NCBI RefSeq assembly: GCF_900104965.1
Contig: NZ_LT629757.1
Location: 1,674,001-1,738,000, forward strand
DNA from: Nocardioides scoriae
GTDB taxonomy: Bacteria > Actinomycetota > Actinomycetes > Propionibacteriales > Nocardioidaceae
Direction of reading: 5' to 3'
DNA length: 64,000 nucleotides
A program made the translations under genes and the position numbers. Numbering within the stretch: the first letter of the stretch is position 1; each line of letters opens with the position of its first letter. The notes beneath the pieces were generated by a model. It saw only the letters and a list, made by a program, of their open reading frames with translations. It had not been told where the DNA came from and searched no databases. This document shows, piece after piece, positions 20,167-30,685 of this stretch.

Positions 20167-20619
20167 ATGCGCACATTCAGCACGTTCGAGGAGATCGAGG
20201 CCGCTGCCGGGGAGGAGGTCGGCACCACGGACTGGGTGGAGATCACCCAGGAGCGCGTCGACCAGTTCGCCGACGCCACCGGTGACCACCAGTGGATCCA
20301 CGTCGACGTGGAGAAGGCGAAGGACGGTCCGTTCGGCGGCACCATCGTGCACGGCTACCTCACGCTCTCCCTCGTCCCCTGGCTCAGCGCCCAGGTCATC
20401 GACCTGCAGACGTCGGGGGCCAAGCTCAACTACGGCGTCAACAAGGTCCGCTTCCCCAACCCGGTCCGGGTCGGCTCGAAGGTGCGGCTGGTCGCCTCCA
20501 TCGGCTCCATCACCGAGATCCCGGCCGGTCGCCAGCTGACCCTGAAGTACGTCATCGAGATCGACGGCCAGGACAAGCCGGCCTGCGTCGCCGAGACGGT
20601 CGTGCTGCTGCTCTCCTGA
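20167..20619 (+). CDS. MaoC-like (R)-hydratase
   Basis: This 150-residue hot-dog-fold protein has the hydratase-2 motif at residues 38-62 ([11 protein letters not shown] then [16 protein letters not shown]), with the catalytic Asp and His present. It should hydrate trans-2-enoyl-CoA or related CoA esters, or serve as a dehydratase. AGGAG at 20152-20156 supports the ATG at 20167. It stands alone on the plus strand between add and the EthD gene, so the pathway is not evident. Confidence 0.85.
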   Translation: MRTFSTFEEIEAAAGEEVGTTDWVEITQERVDQFADATGDHQWIHVDVEKAKDGPFGGTIVHGYLTLSLVPWLSAQVIDLQTSGAKLNYGVNKVRFPNPVRVGSKVRLVASIGSITEIPAGRQLTLKYVIEIDGQDKPACVAETVVLLLS

Positions 20620-20688
20620 GCCCGTCGGTCCGGGCGGCTCCGGTGGGGCGGGGTTGTGCCTCCCGTCCGCCGGGGCCAGGGTGTCGCC

Positions 20689-21003
20689 ATGACCTACCAG
20701 CTCACCGTCGTCTACGGCCGCCCGCAGGACCCCGAGGCGTTCGACGCCCACTACGCCGGCACCCACGCGCCGCTCGCGGCGGCCATCCCCGGCCTGCAGT
20801 CCTACACCTGGCACAAGGCCGACCCCGGGCCCCGTGGTGCAGCCGCGGACCACTACGCCGTCGCGGTGCTGACCTTCGCCGACCGCGAGGCCTTCGTGGC
20901 CGGCTTCGGCAGCGAGGCCGGCCAGGCCGCCGCGGCCGACGTGCCGAACTTCGCCTCCGGTGGCGCCAGCCTGCTGACCGGCGAGGTCACGGCGTACGCC
21001 TGA
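20689..21003 (+). CDS. EthD-family small protein
   Basis: This 104-residue protein is a dimeric ferredoxin-like alpha-beta barrel of the EthD type: YQLTVVYGRPQDPEAFDAHY at the start and the HAPLAAAIPGLQSY segment. EthD proteins accompany catabolic oxygenases or act as small isomerase-like enzymes; no function can be assigned here. I chose the ATG at 20689, although the frame opens at 20656. It ends 7 bases before a nested palindromic repeat. Confidence 0.75.
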   Translation: MTYQLTVVYGRPQDPEAFDAHYAGTHAPLAAAIPGLQSYTWHKADPGPRGAAADHYAVAVLTFADREAFVAGFGSEAGQAAAADVPNFASGGASLLTGEVTAYA

Positions 21004-21009
21004 GGGGGC

Positions 21010-21148
21010 GGCCCTTCGAGACGGTCGCCAGGGCGACCTCCTCAGGGACCGGTGCCGCATCGGTCCCCGAGGAGGGACGACGTCCCGTCTCGAGGGGCCG
21101 CCAAGGCATCGGTCCCCGAGGAGGGACGAAGTCCCGTCTCGGGGGGCC
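21010..21148. repeat. Nested palindromic (cloverleaf-like) repeat with duplicated right arm
   Basis: The left arm (21010-21051) and right arm (21061-21099) are complementary over two 15-nt blocks with one mismatch each: GGCCCTTCGAGACGG with CCGTCTCGAGGGGCC, and CCTCCTCAGGGACCG with CGGTCCCCGAGGAGG. Each arm holds a small self-complementary bulge (TCGCCAGGGCGA; GGGACGACGTCCC). The right arm is repeated at 21110-21148, 49 bases on. The element fills the convergent gap between the EthD gene and deoA, stopping one base before the deoA stop. It resembles REP-like elements and may also terminate transcription. Confidence 0.8.
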
Positions 21149-22435
21149 TCAGCCGACCCGGTCGATGACGATCGGACCGGGCTCGTGGGTCGTGCCGGCG
21201 GGGCCGACCTCCCAGCCGCCCTCGAGGGAGGCCAGGGCGCGCTCGAAGCGATCGGGCTCGTCGGTGTGCAGGGTGAGCAGCGGCTGGCCCTCGGCGACCT
21301 CGTCGCCGGGCCTGGCGTGCCACTCGACGCCGGCACCCGCCTGGACGGCCGCGCCCTGGGTGGCGCGGCCCGCGCCGAGGCGCCAGGCGGCCATGCCCAC
21401 GGCCATCGCGTCGAGCCGGGTCAGGACGCCCGACGACGGAGCGGTCACCACGTGGGTCTCGCGCGCCGTCGGGAGCGCGGCGTCGGGGTCGCCGCCCTGG
21501 GCCGCGACCATCTGCCGCCAGCTGTCCATGGCTGCCCCCGAGGACAGCGCGTCGGCCGGGTCGACGTCGTCGCGACCGGCGCCGGCGAGCATCTCGCGGG
21601 CCAGGGCCAGGGTCAGCTCGACCACGTCGGCCGGTCCCCCGCCCTCCAGCACCTCGACCGACTCGCGCACCTCCAGGGCGTTGCCGGCGGTCAGGCCGAG
21701 CGGCACCGACATCTCGGTGAGCAGCGCGACGGTGTGCACGCCCGCGTCACGCCCCAGCGCGACCATGGTCTCGGCCAGCTCCCGCGCCCGGTCGAGGTCC
21801 TTCATGAACGCGCCGGTGCCGACCTTGGCGTCGAGCACGAGCGCCCCGGTGCCCTCGGCGATCTTCTTGCTCATGATCGAGGAGGCGATCAGCGGGATCG
21901 CCTCGACGGTCCCGGTGACGTCGCGCAGGGCGTAGAGCTTCTTGTCGGCCGGCGCCAGCCCGGAGCCCGCCGCGCAGATGACCGCGCCGACCTCCTCGAG
22001 CTGGCGCAGCATCTCGTCGTTGCCGAGGGAGGCGCGCCAGCCGGGGATCGCCTCGAGCTTGTCGAGGGTGCCGCCGGTGTGGCCCAGGCCGCGGCCCGAC
22101 AGCTGCGGGACGGCGACGCCGCAGGCCGCCACCAGGGGGGCGAGCGGCAGCGTGATCTTGTCGCCGACCCCGCCCGTGGAGTGCTTGTCGGCGGTGGGGC
22201 GCGAGAGCCCGGAGAAGTCCATGCGCTCGCCGCTCGCGATCATCGCCGCGGTCCACCGGGAGATCTCGTCGCGGTCCATGCCGTTGAGCAGGATCGCCAT
22301 CGCGAGCGCCGACATCTGCTCGTCGGCGACCTCGCCCCGCGTGTAGGCGTCGATCACCCAGTCGATCTGGCTCTCGCTCAACCGGCCGCCGTCGCGCTTG
22401 GCGACGATGACCTCGACGGCGTCGTGCCGGGCCAT
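21149..22435 (-). CDS. deoA: Thymidine phosphorylase
   Basis: This 428-residue enzyme splits thymidine or deoxyuridine with phosphate into base and deoxyribose-1-phosphate. It shows the family motifs DKHSTGGVGDK, GRGLGHTGGTLDKLE and DAKVGTGAFMK, and the C-terminal pyrimidine-phosphorylase domain. Starting at the ATG at 22435, it has a strong GGAAGGGGA ribosome binding site. A TACGTT box at 22473-22478 (minus strand) is a plausible -10. The product feeds DeoC after phosphopentomutase, which is not in the window. Confidence 0.95.
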   Translation of the reverse strand: MARHDAVEVIVAKRDGGRLSESQIDWVIDAYTRGEVADEQMSALAMAILLNGMDRDEISRWTAAMIASGERMDFSGLSRPTADKHSTGGVGDKITLPLAPLVAACGVAVPQLSGRGLGHTGGTLDKLEAIPGWRASLGNDEMLRQLEEVGAVICAAGSGLAPADKKLYALRDVTGTVEAIPLIASSIMSKKIAEGTGALVLDAKVGTGAFMKDLDRARELAETMVALGRDAGVHTVALLTEMSVPLGLTAGNALEVRESVEVLEGGGPADVVELTLALAREMLAGAGRDDVDPADALSSGAAMDSWRQMVAAQGGDPDAALPTARETHVVTAPSSGVLTRLDAMAVGMAAWRLGAGRATQGAAVQAGAGVEWHARPGDEVAEGQPLLTLHTDEPDRFERALASLEGGWEVGPAGTTHEPGPIVIDRVG

Positions 22436-22533
22436 GACGTGTCCCCTTCCGTGCCTGGCTGCTGGACGCCTGAACGTACCCGACCCGACCCCTCGGCCGC
22501 CGACGCGCTGGACCCGCGCGGCAGGCTGGGGAG

Positions 22534-23877
22534 GTGACCACCACCGAGCCCAGCGTGCGCGAGGAGCTCTTCGGTGCCTCCCACCGCGCGGTGACGGTCG
22601 GGATCGTGCTCCTCATCAGCCTGATCGCCTTCGAGGCGATGGGCGTGGGCACCGCGATGCCGGCGCTGGCCGCCGACCTCGGGTCGGTGGAGACCTACGC
22701 CTGGCCGTTCGTGGCCTTCATCGCCAGCACCGTCGTGGGCACCGTGCTGGCCGGCCGCTGGTGCGACGCCCGCGGCCCGCGGCTGCCGCTGCTCGTGGGG
22801 CCGGTCGTCTTCGGCGCCGGCCTGCTGCTGGCGGGCCTGTCCCCCACCATGTCGGTCCTGCTCGCGGGGCGGGTGCTCCAGGGGTTCGCCTCCGGGGTCC
22901 AGGGCGTCGGGGTCTACGTCCTGATCGCCGCCGTCTACACCCGCGCGGCGCGGCCGGCGGTGTTCGCCCTGCTGTCGGCCTCGTGGGTGCTGCCCTCGCT
23001 CGTCGGGCCGCCCGTCGCCGGGTTCGTCACCGACCGCTTCTCGTGGCACTGGGTCTTCCTCGGCCTGGTGCCGCTCGTGGTGGTGGCCGTGGTGCTCGTG
23101 CTGCCGGCCGTGGCCGGCCTCCGCGCCCCCGACGGCGAGCCGCCCGCGGCGCGGCCCGGCCTGGTGCCGGCCGCGCTCACGGCCGCCGCCGCCGTCTCGG
23201 CCCTGACCTGGGCCGCCGAGGACCCGCGGGGCGGCCGGCTGGCCGTCGTGGTGGGCGCGGTGCTGCTGCTCGGGCTGGCCCTGGTGCGCGTCTTCCCCGC
23301 CGGCACCCCGCGCGCCACGCCCGGCATCGGGGCGGTGGTCGCCGGCCGGTGGCTGGTCTCGGGCGCGTTCTTCACCGCCAACGCCTACCTGCCCCTGGTG
23401 CTCACCACCACGCACGGCTGGTCGATCACGGCGGCCGGTTCGCCGCTCGTCGTCGGCTCGCTCGGCTGGTCGGCCGCGTCGGCCTGGCAGGGCCGTCGCC
23501 CCGACCTCCCCCGCGCCCTCCTGCTGCGGGCCGGCTTCGCCCTCGTCGCCGCCGGGCTCGCGCTGCTCGTCCCGGTCACGCTCGGCCTGGTGCCGTGGCT
23601 CGCGTTCCTCGGGCTGGCGCTCAGCGGTGCCGGGATGGGCCTGGCCTACTCCTCGCTGTCCTTCCTGGTGCTGTCGCACTCCGAGCAGCAGGAGGTGGGC
23701 TTCCACTCCTCGTCGGTGCAGCTGGCCGACCAGATGTCCCAGGCGGTCTTCGTCGGCCTCGGCGGTGCGCTGCTGGCCGTGCTGGTGCCCACCGTCGCGC
23801 TGCCGGTCCTGGTCACCGGGCTGGTCGGGCTGGCCGTGCTGGGGCTGGGCATCAGCCCGCGCACCCGGGAGGCCTAG
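22534..23877 (+). CDS. MFS transporter
   Basis: This 447-residue protein is a major facilitator with about twelve membrane segments. The A-motif loop between TM2 and TM3 reads GRWCDARGPR, and the C-motif-like PSLVGPPVAGFV segment in TM5 is typical of drug/proton antiporters, so export is likely. The substrate is unknown. The GTG at 22534 gives a short cytosolic N-terminus. It diverges from deoA and its stop overlaps the convergent P450 stop by four bases. Confidence 0.85.
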   Translation: MTTTEPSVREELFGASHRAVTVGIVLLISLIAFEAMGVGTAMPALAADLGSVETYAWPFVAFIASTVVGTVLAGRWCDARGPRLPLLVGPVVFGAGLLLAGLSPTMSVLLAGRVLQGFASGVQGVGVYVLIAAVYTRAARPAVFALLSASWVLPSLVGPPVAGFVTDRFSWHWVFLGLVPLVVVAVVLVLPAVAGLRAPDGEPPAARPGLVPAALTAAAAVSALTWAAEDPRGGRLAVVVGAVLLLGLALVRVFPAGTPRATPGIGAVVAGRWLVSGAFFTANAYLPLVLTTTHGWSITAAGSPLVVGSLGWSAASAWQGRRPDLPRALLLRAGFALVAAGLALLVPVTLGLVPWLAFLGLALSGAGMGLAYSSLSFLVLSHSEQQEVGFHSSSVQLADQMSQAVFVGLGGALLAVLVPTVALPVLVTGLVGLAVLGLGISPRTREA

Positions 23878-25040
23878 CGGCGCTCGCCCGCCAGCGGCAC
23901 CTCGGACCAGCCGCGCAGCACGAAGGTGCCCCGGCTGGTCGGCTGCCCCGCCAGCCGCAGGCAAGACAACGTGGTGCGCAGCGCACCGAGCGACTCGACC
24001 AGCTCCATGCGCGCCAGCGGGGCGCCCAGGCAGAAGTGCAGGCCCGCCCCGAACGCCAGGTGCGGGTTGGTGGCGCGGTCGGGGACGAAGGCGTCGGGGG
24101 CGTCGAAGACCGCCGGGTCGCGGTTGGCCGCCCCGAGCAGCGCCGCGATCCGCTGGCCCTGCTCCACGCGGACCCCGGCCACCTCGACGTCGGCCGTGGC
24201 GGTGCGCTCGAACAGCTGCAGCGCGGAGTCGTGGCGCAGCATCTCCTCGACCACCAGCGGCAGGTCGAGCCCCCCGAGGTCGTGGCCCTGGCACAGCAGC
24301 CCGACCAGGCCGTTGCCGAAGACGTTGACCGAGGCCTCGTGACCGGCGTTGAGCAGCAGCACCACGGCCGCGACCATCTCGGCCTCGGAGAGCCCGGCGG
24401 CGAGCAGGTCGGTGGTGAGGTCGTCGCCCGGCTCGGTGCGGCGCCGCGCGACGTGCTCGCGCACCAGGTCGGCGAAGGCGGCGGCCGCGGCGACGGCGGC
24501 GTCCACGGTCTCCGCGGAGGGCGCGGGCTCGTACATCCGCACGATCGCCTGCGACCACGACCGCAGCGACGGCACGTCGGCCACGTCGAGCCCCACGAGC
24601 TCGGCGATGACCAGGACGGGCAGCGGCTCGGCGTACGCCGCCAGGACGTCGAAGCCGGTCGGGTCGAGCTCGTCGAGCAGGCCGGCGGCCAGCTCGCGGA
24701 CCCGCGGCCGCAGCCGCTCGACGTGGCCCCGGTTGAACGCGCCCGCGACGGCCCGGCGCAGCCGGGTGTGCTCCGGCGGCTCGTTCTCCATCATCTGGTG
24801 GCGGTGGAGCAGGTTGAACGGCTCGAGGTACGCCGCGGGCTCGCGGTCGCGCCACAGCCGGCCCAGCCGCCGGTCGCGCAGCACGGCACCGGCCGCGGCG
24901 TGGGAGAAGGTCAGCCAGCTGCCGCTGGGCTCGTGCCAGGCGACGTCGTGCCGCTCCCGCTCGGCGGCCAGCACCGGGTAGGGGTCGGCGACCAGGTCGG
25001 GCGAGCCCAGGTCAAGCGAGGTCGTCGGGACCGAAGGCAT
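23874..25040 (-). CDS. Cytochrome P450
   Basis: This 388-residue soluble bacterial P450 has the heme-ligand motif FGAGLHFCLGAPLAR, the ExxR motif in VEEMLRH, and the EPPEHTRLRRAV C-helix segment. The I-helix oxygen-activation motif is AGHEAS, so the usual Thr is replaced by Ser. The start overlaps the end of cdd by 29 bases, which puts it as the last gene of the nucleoside transporter operon. No ferredoxin or reductase gene is adjacent. The substrate is unknown; a nucleoside-related or unrelated hitch-hiking role are both possible. Confidence 0.92.
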   Translation of the reverse strand: MPSVPTTSLDLGSPDLVADPYPVLAAERERHDVAWHEPSGSWLTFSHAAAGAVLRDRRLGRLWRDREPAAYLEPFNLLHRHQMMENEPPEHTRLRRAVAGAFNRGHVERLRPRVRELAAGLLDELDPTGFDVLAAYAEPLPVLVIAELVGLDVADVPSLRSWSQAIVRMYEPAPSAETVDAAVAAAAAFADLVREHVARRRTEPGDDLTTDLLAAGLSEAEMVAAVVLLLNAGHEASVNVFGNGLVGLLCQGHDLGGLDLPLVVEEMLRHDSALQLFERTATADVEVAGVRVEQGQRIAALLGAANRDPAVFDAPDAFVPDRATNPHLAFGAGLHFCLGAPLARMELVESLGALRTTLSCLRLAGQPTSRGTFVLRGWSEVPLAGERR

Positions 25041-25425
25041 CCGGCAGCACCTCGTCCATCCGTCGGGTGCCGCGCGCGGTGAGGAGCAGCAGGTCGGGGC
25101 CGCCGTTCTCCCACAGCAGCTGGCGGCAGCGGCCGCACGGCATGATCAGCTCCTCGTCGCCGTTGACGCACACGAAGTGGGTCAGGCGGCCCCCGCCGGA
25201 CAGGTGCAGCTGGGAGACCAGGCCGCACTCCGCGCACAGCGCCACGCCGTACGCCGCGTTCTCGACGTTGCAGCCCGCCACGACGCGGCCGTCGTCGACC
25301 AGCGCGGCGGCCCCCACCCGGAAGCGGGAGTACGGCGCGTAGGCGTGGCCCGAGGCCGCGACTGCCTCGGCGCGCAGCGCGTCCCAGCCGCCGGCGGGCG
25401 CGTCGACCTCCGCCGCGGGGGTCAT
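25012..25425 (-). CDS. cdd: Cytidine deaminase
   Basis: This 137-residue zinc enzyme deaminates cytidine and deoxycytidine to uridine and deoxyuridine. Motifs are YSRFRVGAA, the GCNVENAAYG substrate loop, the CAEC zinc/catalytic Glu motif and PCGRCRQ with the other two zinc cysteines. The ATG at 25425 overlaps the upstream permease stop (ATGA). Coupled to a nucleoside importer, it handles imported cytidine. Confidence 0.95.
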   Translation of the reverse strand: MTPAAEVDAPAGGWDALRAEAVAASGHAYAPYSRFRVGAAALVDDGRVVAGCNVENAAYGVALCAECGLVSQLHLSGGGRLTHFVCVNGDEELIMPCGRCRQLLWENGGPDLLLLTARGTRRMDEVLPDAFGPDDLA

Positions 25426-26690
25426 CCGGCCGACCCCTTGCGGTAGATCAGCCCGTCGGCCGCCGGCATCCGCAGGCGTTGGGAAGCCAGGGCGAGCACG
25501 AGCAGCGTGGTGACGTAGGGCGCCATCTGGGTGAAGTCGCTCGGCACCGTGTCGGTGACGAGGAACCACACCAGGAACACCACGGCGAAGACCAGCGCGC
25601 CGATCGCGCGGCGGCGGTGGCCGCGCACCAGCTGGAGCACGCCGACGGCGAGCAGCAGGATCGCCACGAGCAGCAGCAGGGCGTGCACCGAGGTCGGGCC
25701 CTGGCGGAACGGCAGCGCCTGGGTGTAGCCGAACAGGGTGGAGCCCATGAACATGCCGCCGGGTCGCCAGTTGCCGAAGATCATGGCGGCCAGGCCGATG
25801 TAGCCGCGGTTGTTGGTCTGCCCGACCTGGAAGCCCGAGCTGGACACCATGGCCAGCAGCGCACCGCCGAGACCGGCCAGCGCCCCCGAGACGACGACGG
25901 CGACGATCTTGTAGCGGTAGACGTCGACGCCGAGCGACTCGGCCGCCGCGGGCGCCTCGCCGCAGGAGCGCAGCCGCAGCCCGAACCGGGTGCGCCACAG
26001 CACCCACCAGCTGCCGACGATGAGCAGCAGGCCGAGCACCACGAGCACCGAGAGGTTCTTGGTGAACATCTCGACCACCGAGGCCAGGTCGCTGAGCAGG
26101 AACCAGCCCTTGTCCTCGAGCCGGTTGGCCGGGTCGGAGATGAAGGCGATGTCGATGGTGGCCGGCTTGGGCAGCGGCGGCGACTGCGTGGGGCCGCCGC
26201 CGCTGAGGCCGGAGAACCACGCCTCGGCCAGGAAGCCCGAGACGCCGGCGGCGATGATGTTGATGGCGACGCCGGAGACGATGTGGTCGACGCCGAAGAC
26301 CACGGTGGCCAGGGCGTGCAGCGCCCCGCCGACGGCGCCGAGCGCGACCGCCCCGAGGACGCCGATGGTGACGCCGTAGTGGTAGCCGAAGTAGCCGGCC
26401 CCCAGCGTGCCCATGATCATCATGCCCTCGAGGCCGATGTTGACCACGCCCGCGCGCTCGGCCCACAGGCCGCCGAGACCGGCCAGCGCGATCGGCATGG
26501 TGGCGACCAGCGCGATCGAGAGCGTGCCCGAGGAGGTCAGCTCGTCGGCACCGGTCAGCACGCGGACGGTGCAGAGCACGACGAAGAACGCGGCCACGAA
26601 GCCGGCGACGCGCAGCCGGCTGCGGCGGGGCGCGTGGGCCGCCGGCGAGGCGCCGGCGGGCGGGCGGGTGGCGAGGTCGGCGGTGCTCAC
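25422..26690 (-). CDS. Nucleoside ABC transporter permease (second)
   Basis: This 422-residue membrane protein is a BPD_transp_2-type permease like NupQ/YufQ. It has about ten membrane segments and the family landmark ERAGVVNIGLEGMMIMG near residue 80. A long N-terminal cytosolic tail rich in Ala, Pro and Arg precedes TM1. It starts at a GTG that overlaps the stop of the first permease, and its own stop overlaps the cdd start. Confidence 0.9.
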   Translation of the reverse strand: MSTADLATRPPAGASPAAHAPRRSRLRVAGFVAAFFVVLCTVRVLTGADELTSSGTLSIALVATMPIALAGLGGLWAERAGVVNIGLEGMMIMGTLGAGYFGYHYGVTIGVLGAVALGAVGGALHALATVVFGVDHIVSGVAINIIAAGVSGFLAEAWFSGLSGGGPTQSPPLPKPATIDIAFISDPANRLEDKGWFLLSDLASVVEMFTKNLSVLVVLGLLLIVGSWWVLWRTRFGLRLRSCGEAPAAAESLGVDVYRYKIVAVVVSGALAGLGGALLAMVSSSGFQVGQTNNRGYIGLAAMIFGNWRPGGMFMGSTLFGYTQALPFRQGPTSVHALLLLVAILLLAVGVLQLVRGHRRRAIGALVFAVVFLVWFLVTDTVPSDFTQMAPYVTTLLVLALASQRLRMPAADGLIYRKGSAG

Positions 26691-27792
26691 GAGGCCGCTC
26701 CCTGGGTCGTGGCGGGGGCGGGCGGGGCGTCACGTCGGATCTGTGCCGCGACCTGGGACTGCTCGGCGCGGACGCGGTAGCGGCGCACGACCTCGTAGGC
26801 GATGACCACGGCCAGCACGATCACGCCCTGGGTGACCGCGATGATGTCGGGCGAGACGCCGGCGAGGATGTTGAGCAGGGTGGCCTGCTGGGACAGGAAC
26901 GCGAAGACCAGCGCGCCGAAGGCGATGCCGACCGGGTGGTTGCGACCCAGCAGCGCGACCGCGATGCCGGTGAAGCCGAGCCCGGTCTGGAACGACGAGC
27001 CGTAGTTGAAGGAGTCGCTGAACATCACCGGCAGGCCGATCAGGCCGGCGACGGCGCCGGAGACCAGCATCGAGACCACGACCATCCTCTTGACGTCCAC
27101 GCCGCTCGCGACCGCGGCGCTCTCCGAGGAGCCCGAGGCGCGCAGGTCGAAGCCGAAGCGGGTGCGGTTGAGCAGCACCCAGAAGCCGACCCCGACCACG
27201 ACGGCCAGCAGGGAGAGGCCGTAGAGCTCGGTGGGGCTGTCGGGCAGCACCGCCAGGGTGCCGATCCGGCTGCCCTCCGGCATCGAGCGGGTGTTGGTCG
27301 AGTTGCCGGTGTTCTCGCCCCAGCGCTTGATCAGGTAGCCGATCAGGGAGCCGGCGATGGCGTTGAGCATGATCGTCGAGATGACCTCGCTGACGCCGCG
27401 GGTGGCGCGCAGCAGGCCCGCGATGCCGGCCCACAGGGCGCCCACGACCATGGCGAGCAGGATCGCGACCACGGTGTTGAGGTAGCCCGGCAGCCAGGCC
27501 TGGCCCGCGAACGCGCCGGCCGCGAAGCCGGCGAGGCGGTACTGGCCCTCGACGCCGATGTTGAACAGGTTCATCCGGAAGCCGATGGCCGCGGCCACGC
27601 CGGAGAGGTAGAGGATCGCGGTCTGGTTGAGGATGCTGACGACGTTGCGGTTCTCGGGCACCGAGAACATCACCGACCAGAAGCCGGCGACGTCGTCACC
27701 GGTCACCAGCAGCACCAGGCTGGCCACCAGCCCGGCGACCACCAGGGCCAGCACCGGGGCAGCCACCGCGGTCAGCACACGACGAAGGACGT

Positions 27793-27796
<4 letters not shown>
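26687..27796 (-). CDS. Nucleoside ABC transporter permease (first)
   Basis: This 369-residue permease resembles NupP/YufP. It contains the FRMNLFNIGVEGQYRLAGF segment and the TRGVSEVISTIMLN loop, and pairs with the next gene to form the membrane channel for nucleosides. It starts at GTG 27796, overlapping the ATPase stop. The C-terminus carries a charged cytosolic tail (VRRYRVRAEQSQ) after the last membrane segment. Confidence 0.9.
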
Positions 27797-29349
<1,553 letters not shown>

Positions 29350-29382
29350 GGTGTCTCCTAGCTCTGGACGGCTCTGGACGGA

Positions 29383-29424
29383 CGGGTGCCCGGGCGACAA
29401 CCTAGCGCGTCGCCCGGGCACCCG
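29383..29424 (-). terminator. Intercistronic hairpin between bmpA and the ATPase gene
   Basis: A perfect stem of 15 bp plus one more pair (CGGGTGCCCGGGCGAC with its complement) encloses a 10-nt loop. It lies within the transporter operon, 45 bases after the bmpA stop. It is well placed to attenuate transcription or protect the upstream mRNA, raising the binding-protein dose. Confidence 0.65.
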
Positions 29425-29468
29425 GGTCACTCACATCTGCTGGGGGAGGTCAGGTCCCGAGGGGGACC

Positions 29469-30581
29469 TCACTTCACCTTCTTCGGGTCGGTCGGGACGG
29501 TGATGTCACCGCTCTTGATCTTCTCCGCGGCGGCGTCGATCTGGTCCTTGTAGGCGTCCACGAAGCCACCCGAGGTGGAGTAGCCGACACCGTCGACCTT
29601 GAGGTCGTAGGTCACGAACCCGGCCTTGACCTGGTCGTCGGCGAACGCCTTGGCCTCCTCGAACACCGCGGTGTCGATGCGCTTGAGCATCGAGGTGAGG
29701 ATGTGCGGCTGCTGCGCCTTGTCCGCGGTGAGGTACTGGTCGGAGTCGACGCCGATGGCCCACTTGCCGTCGCCGGCCTCGGTGGCGGCCTGGAACACGC
29801 CCAGGCCCGACTTGCCCGCGGCGTGGTAGACCACGTCGGCGCCGTCCTCGTACATCGCGGAGGCCGCGTCCTTGCCGCCGGCGGGGTTCTCGTAGCCGGT
29901 CTTGGAGTCGTTCTGGTCCTCGGTGAGGTACTGGACGTCGACCTTGATGTCGGGGGTCACCGACTTGGCGCCGGCCAGGTAGCCCGCCTCGAACTTCTGG
30001 ATCAGCGCGCCGTTGACGCCGCCGACGAAGCCGATGTGGTCGGACTTGGTCTGCAGGGCGGCGGCGACCCCGACCAGGTAGGAGCCCTCCTGCTCGGCGA
30101 AGGTCAGGTCGGACAGGTTGGGCAGCTGCTTGTCGCCGGTGAGCGCGTTGCTGTAGCCGTCCACGACCGCGAAGTCGGTGTCGGGGTACTCGGCGGCGAC
30201 CTTGGCGGCGGCCGGCGAGTAGAGGTAGCCCACGGCCACGACCGGGTTGTAGCCGCCCTCGGCCAGGGTGCGCAGCCGCTCGGCACGCGTGTTGTCGTTG
30301 TCGTCGGGGGCGGCCTTGGCCTCGATGCAGGTCGCCGACAGCTCGTCGACGGAGCGCTCGAGACCCTTGTAGGCGGAGTCGTTGAAGGACTGGTCGCCCC
30401 GGCCGCCGACGTCGTAGGCCATGCCGATCTTGGGACCGTCACCCTTGGCGCTCTTGCAGACGTCGTTCTCGGCCGACGCGCTGCTGCCGCTCCCGCCGCT
30501 GCCGCTTCCGTTGCTGCCACAGCCGGCAAGGGCGATGGAGCCCACCAGCGCTACTGCCGCGATCTTGCTGAACCGTCGCAA
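29469..30581 (-). CDS. bmpA: BMP-family nucleoside-binding lipoprotein
   Basis: This 370-residue lipoprotein is the substrate-binding part of the nucleoside importer. A signal peptide ends in the lipobox LAGC (mature Cys at about residue 21), followed by a Gly/Ser linker. Characteristic BMP segments are IGMAYDVGGRGDQSFNDSAY, FVGGVNGALIQKFEAGY and YHAAGKSGLGVF. The start is a TTG at 30581 with GAGGAGAC in front. TAGGGT at 30630-30635 (minus strand) is a plausible -10 about 40 nt upstream. It leads the operon that includes the ATPase, two permeases, cdd and a P450. Confidence 0.93.
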   Translation of the reverse strand: MRRFSKIAAVALVGSIALAGCGSNGSGSGGSGSSASAENDVCKSAKGDGPKIGMAYDVGGRGDQSFNDSAYKGLERSVDELSATCIEAKAAPDDNDNTRAERLRTLAEGGYNPVVAVGYLYSPAAAKVAAEYPDTDFAVVDGYSNALTGDKQLPNLSDLTFAEQEGSYLVGVAAALQTKSDHIGFVGGVNGALIQKFEAGYLAGAKSVTPDIKVDVQYLTEDQNDSKTGYENPAGGKDAASAMYEDGADVVYHAAGKSGLGVFQAATEAGDGKWAIGVDSDQYLTADKAQQPHILTSMLKRIDTAVFEEAKAFADDQVKAGFVTYDLKVDGVGYSTSGGFVDAYKDQIDAAAEKIKSGDITVPTDPKKVK

Positions 30582-30629
30582 GACGTCTCCTCGAACTCAG
30601 GGTGCCACTGCCCGGCACGTGTCACGAGC

Positions 30630-30635
30630 ACCCTA
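30630..30635 (-). promoter_or_regulatory. -10 box of the nucleoside transporter operon
   Basis: TAGGGT on the minus strand lies about 50 bases before the bmpA TTG. Unlike many promoters here it leaves a normal leader with a ribosome binding site. Confidence 0.4.
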
Positions 30636-30685
30636 AGCGAGCGGTCTGGCGCCACCTATCGGCGCGGGCACCGCGCGGAGAAGTG

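Noticed and set aside
21057-21129. CRISPR-like direct repeat (two copies 49 bases apart)
   Set aside because: There are only two copies, and they are arms of a larger inverted repeat; no spacer structure or cas genes are present.
22534-25040. Secondary-metabolite gene cluster built around the P450 and MFS exporter
   Set aside because: There are no biosynthetic core genes; the P450 overlaps a salvage gene and the exporter is on the opposite strand.
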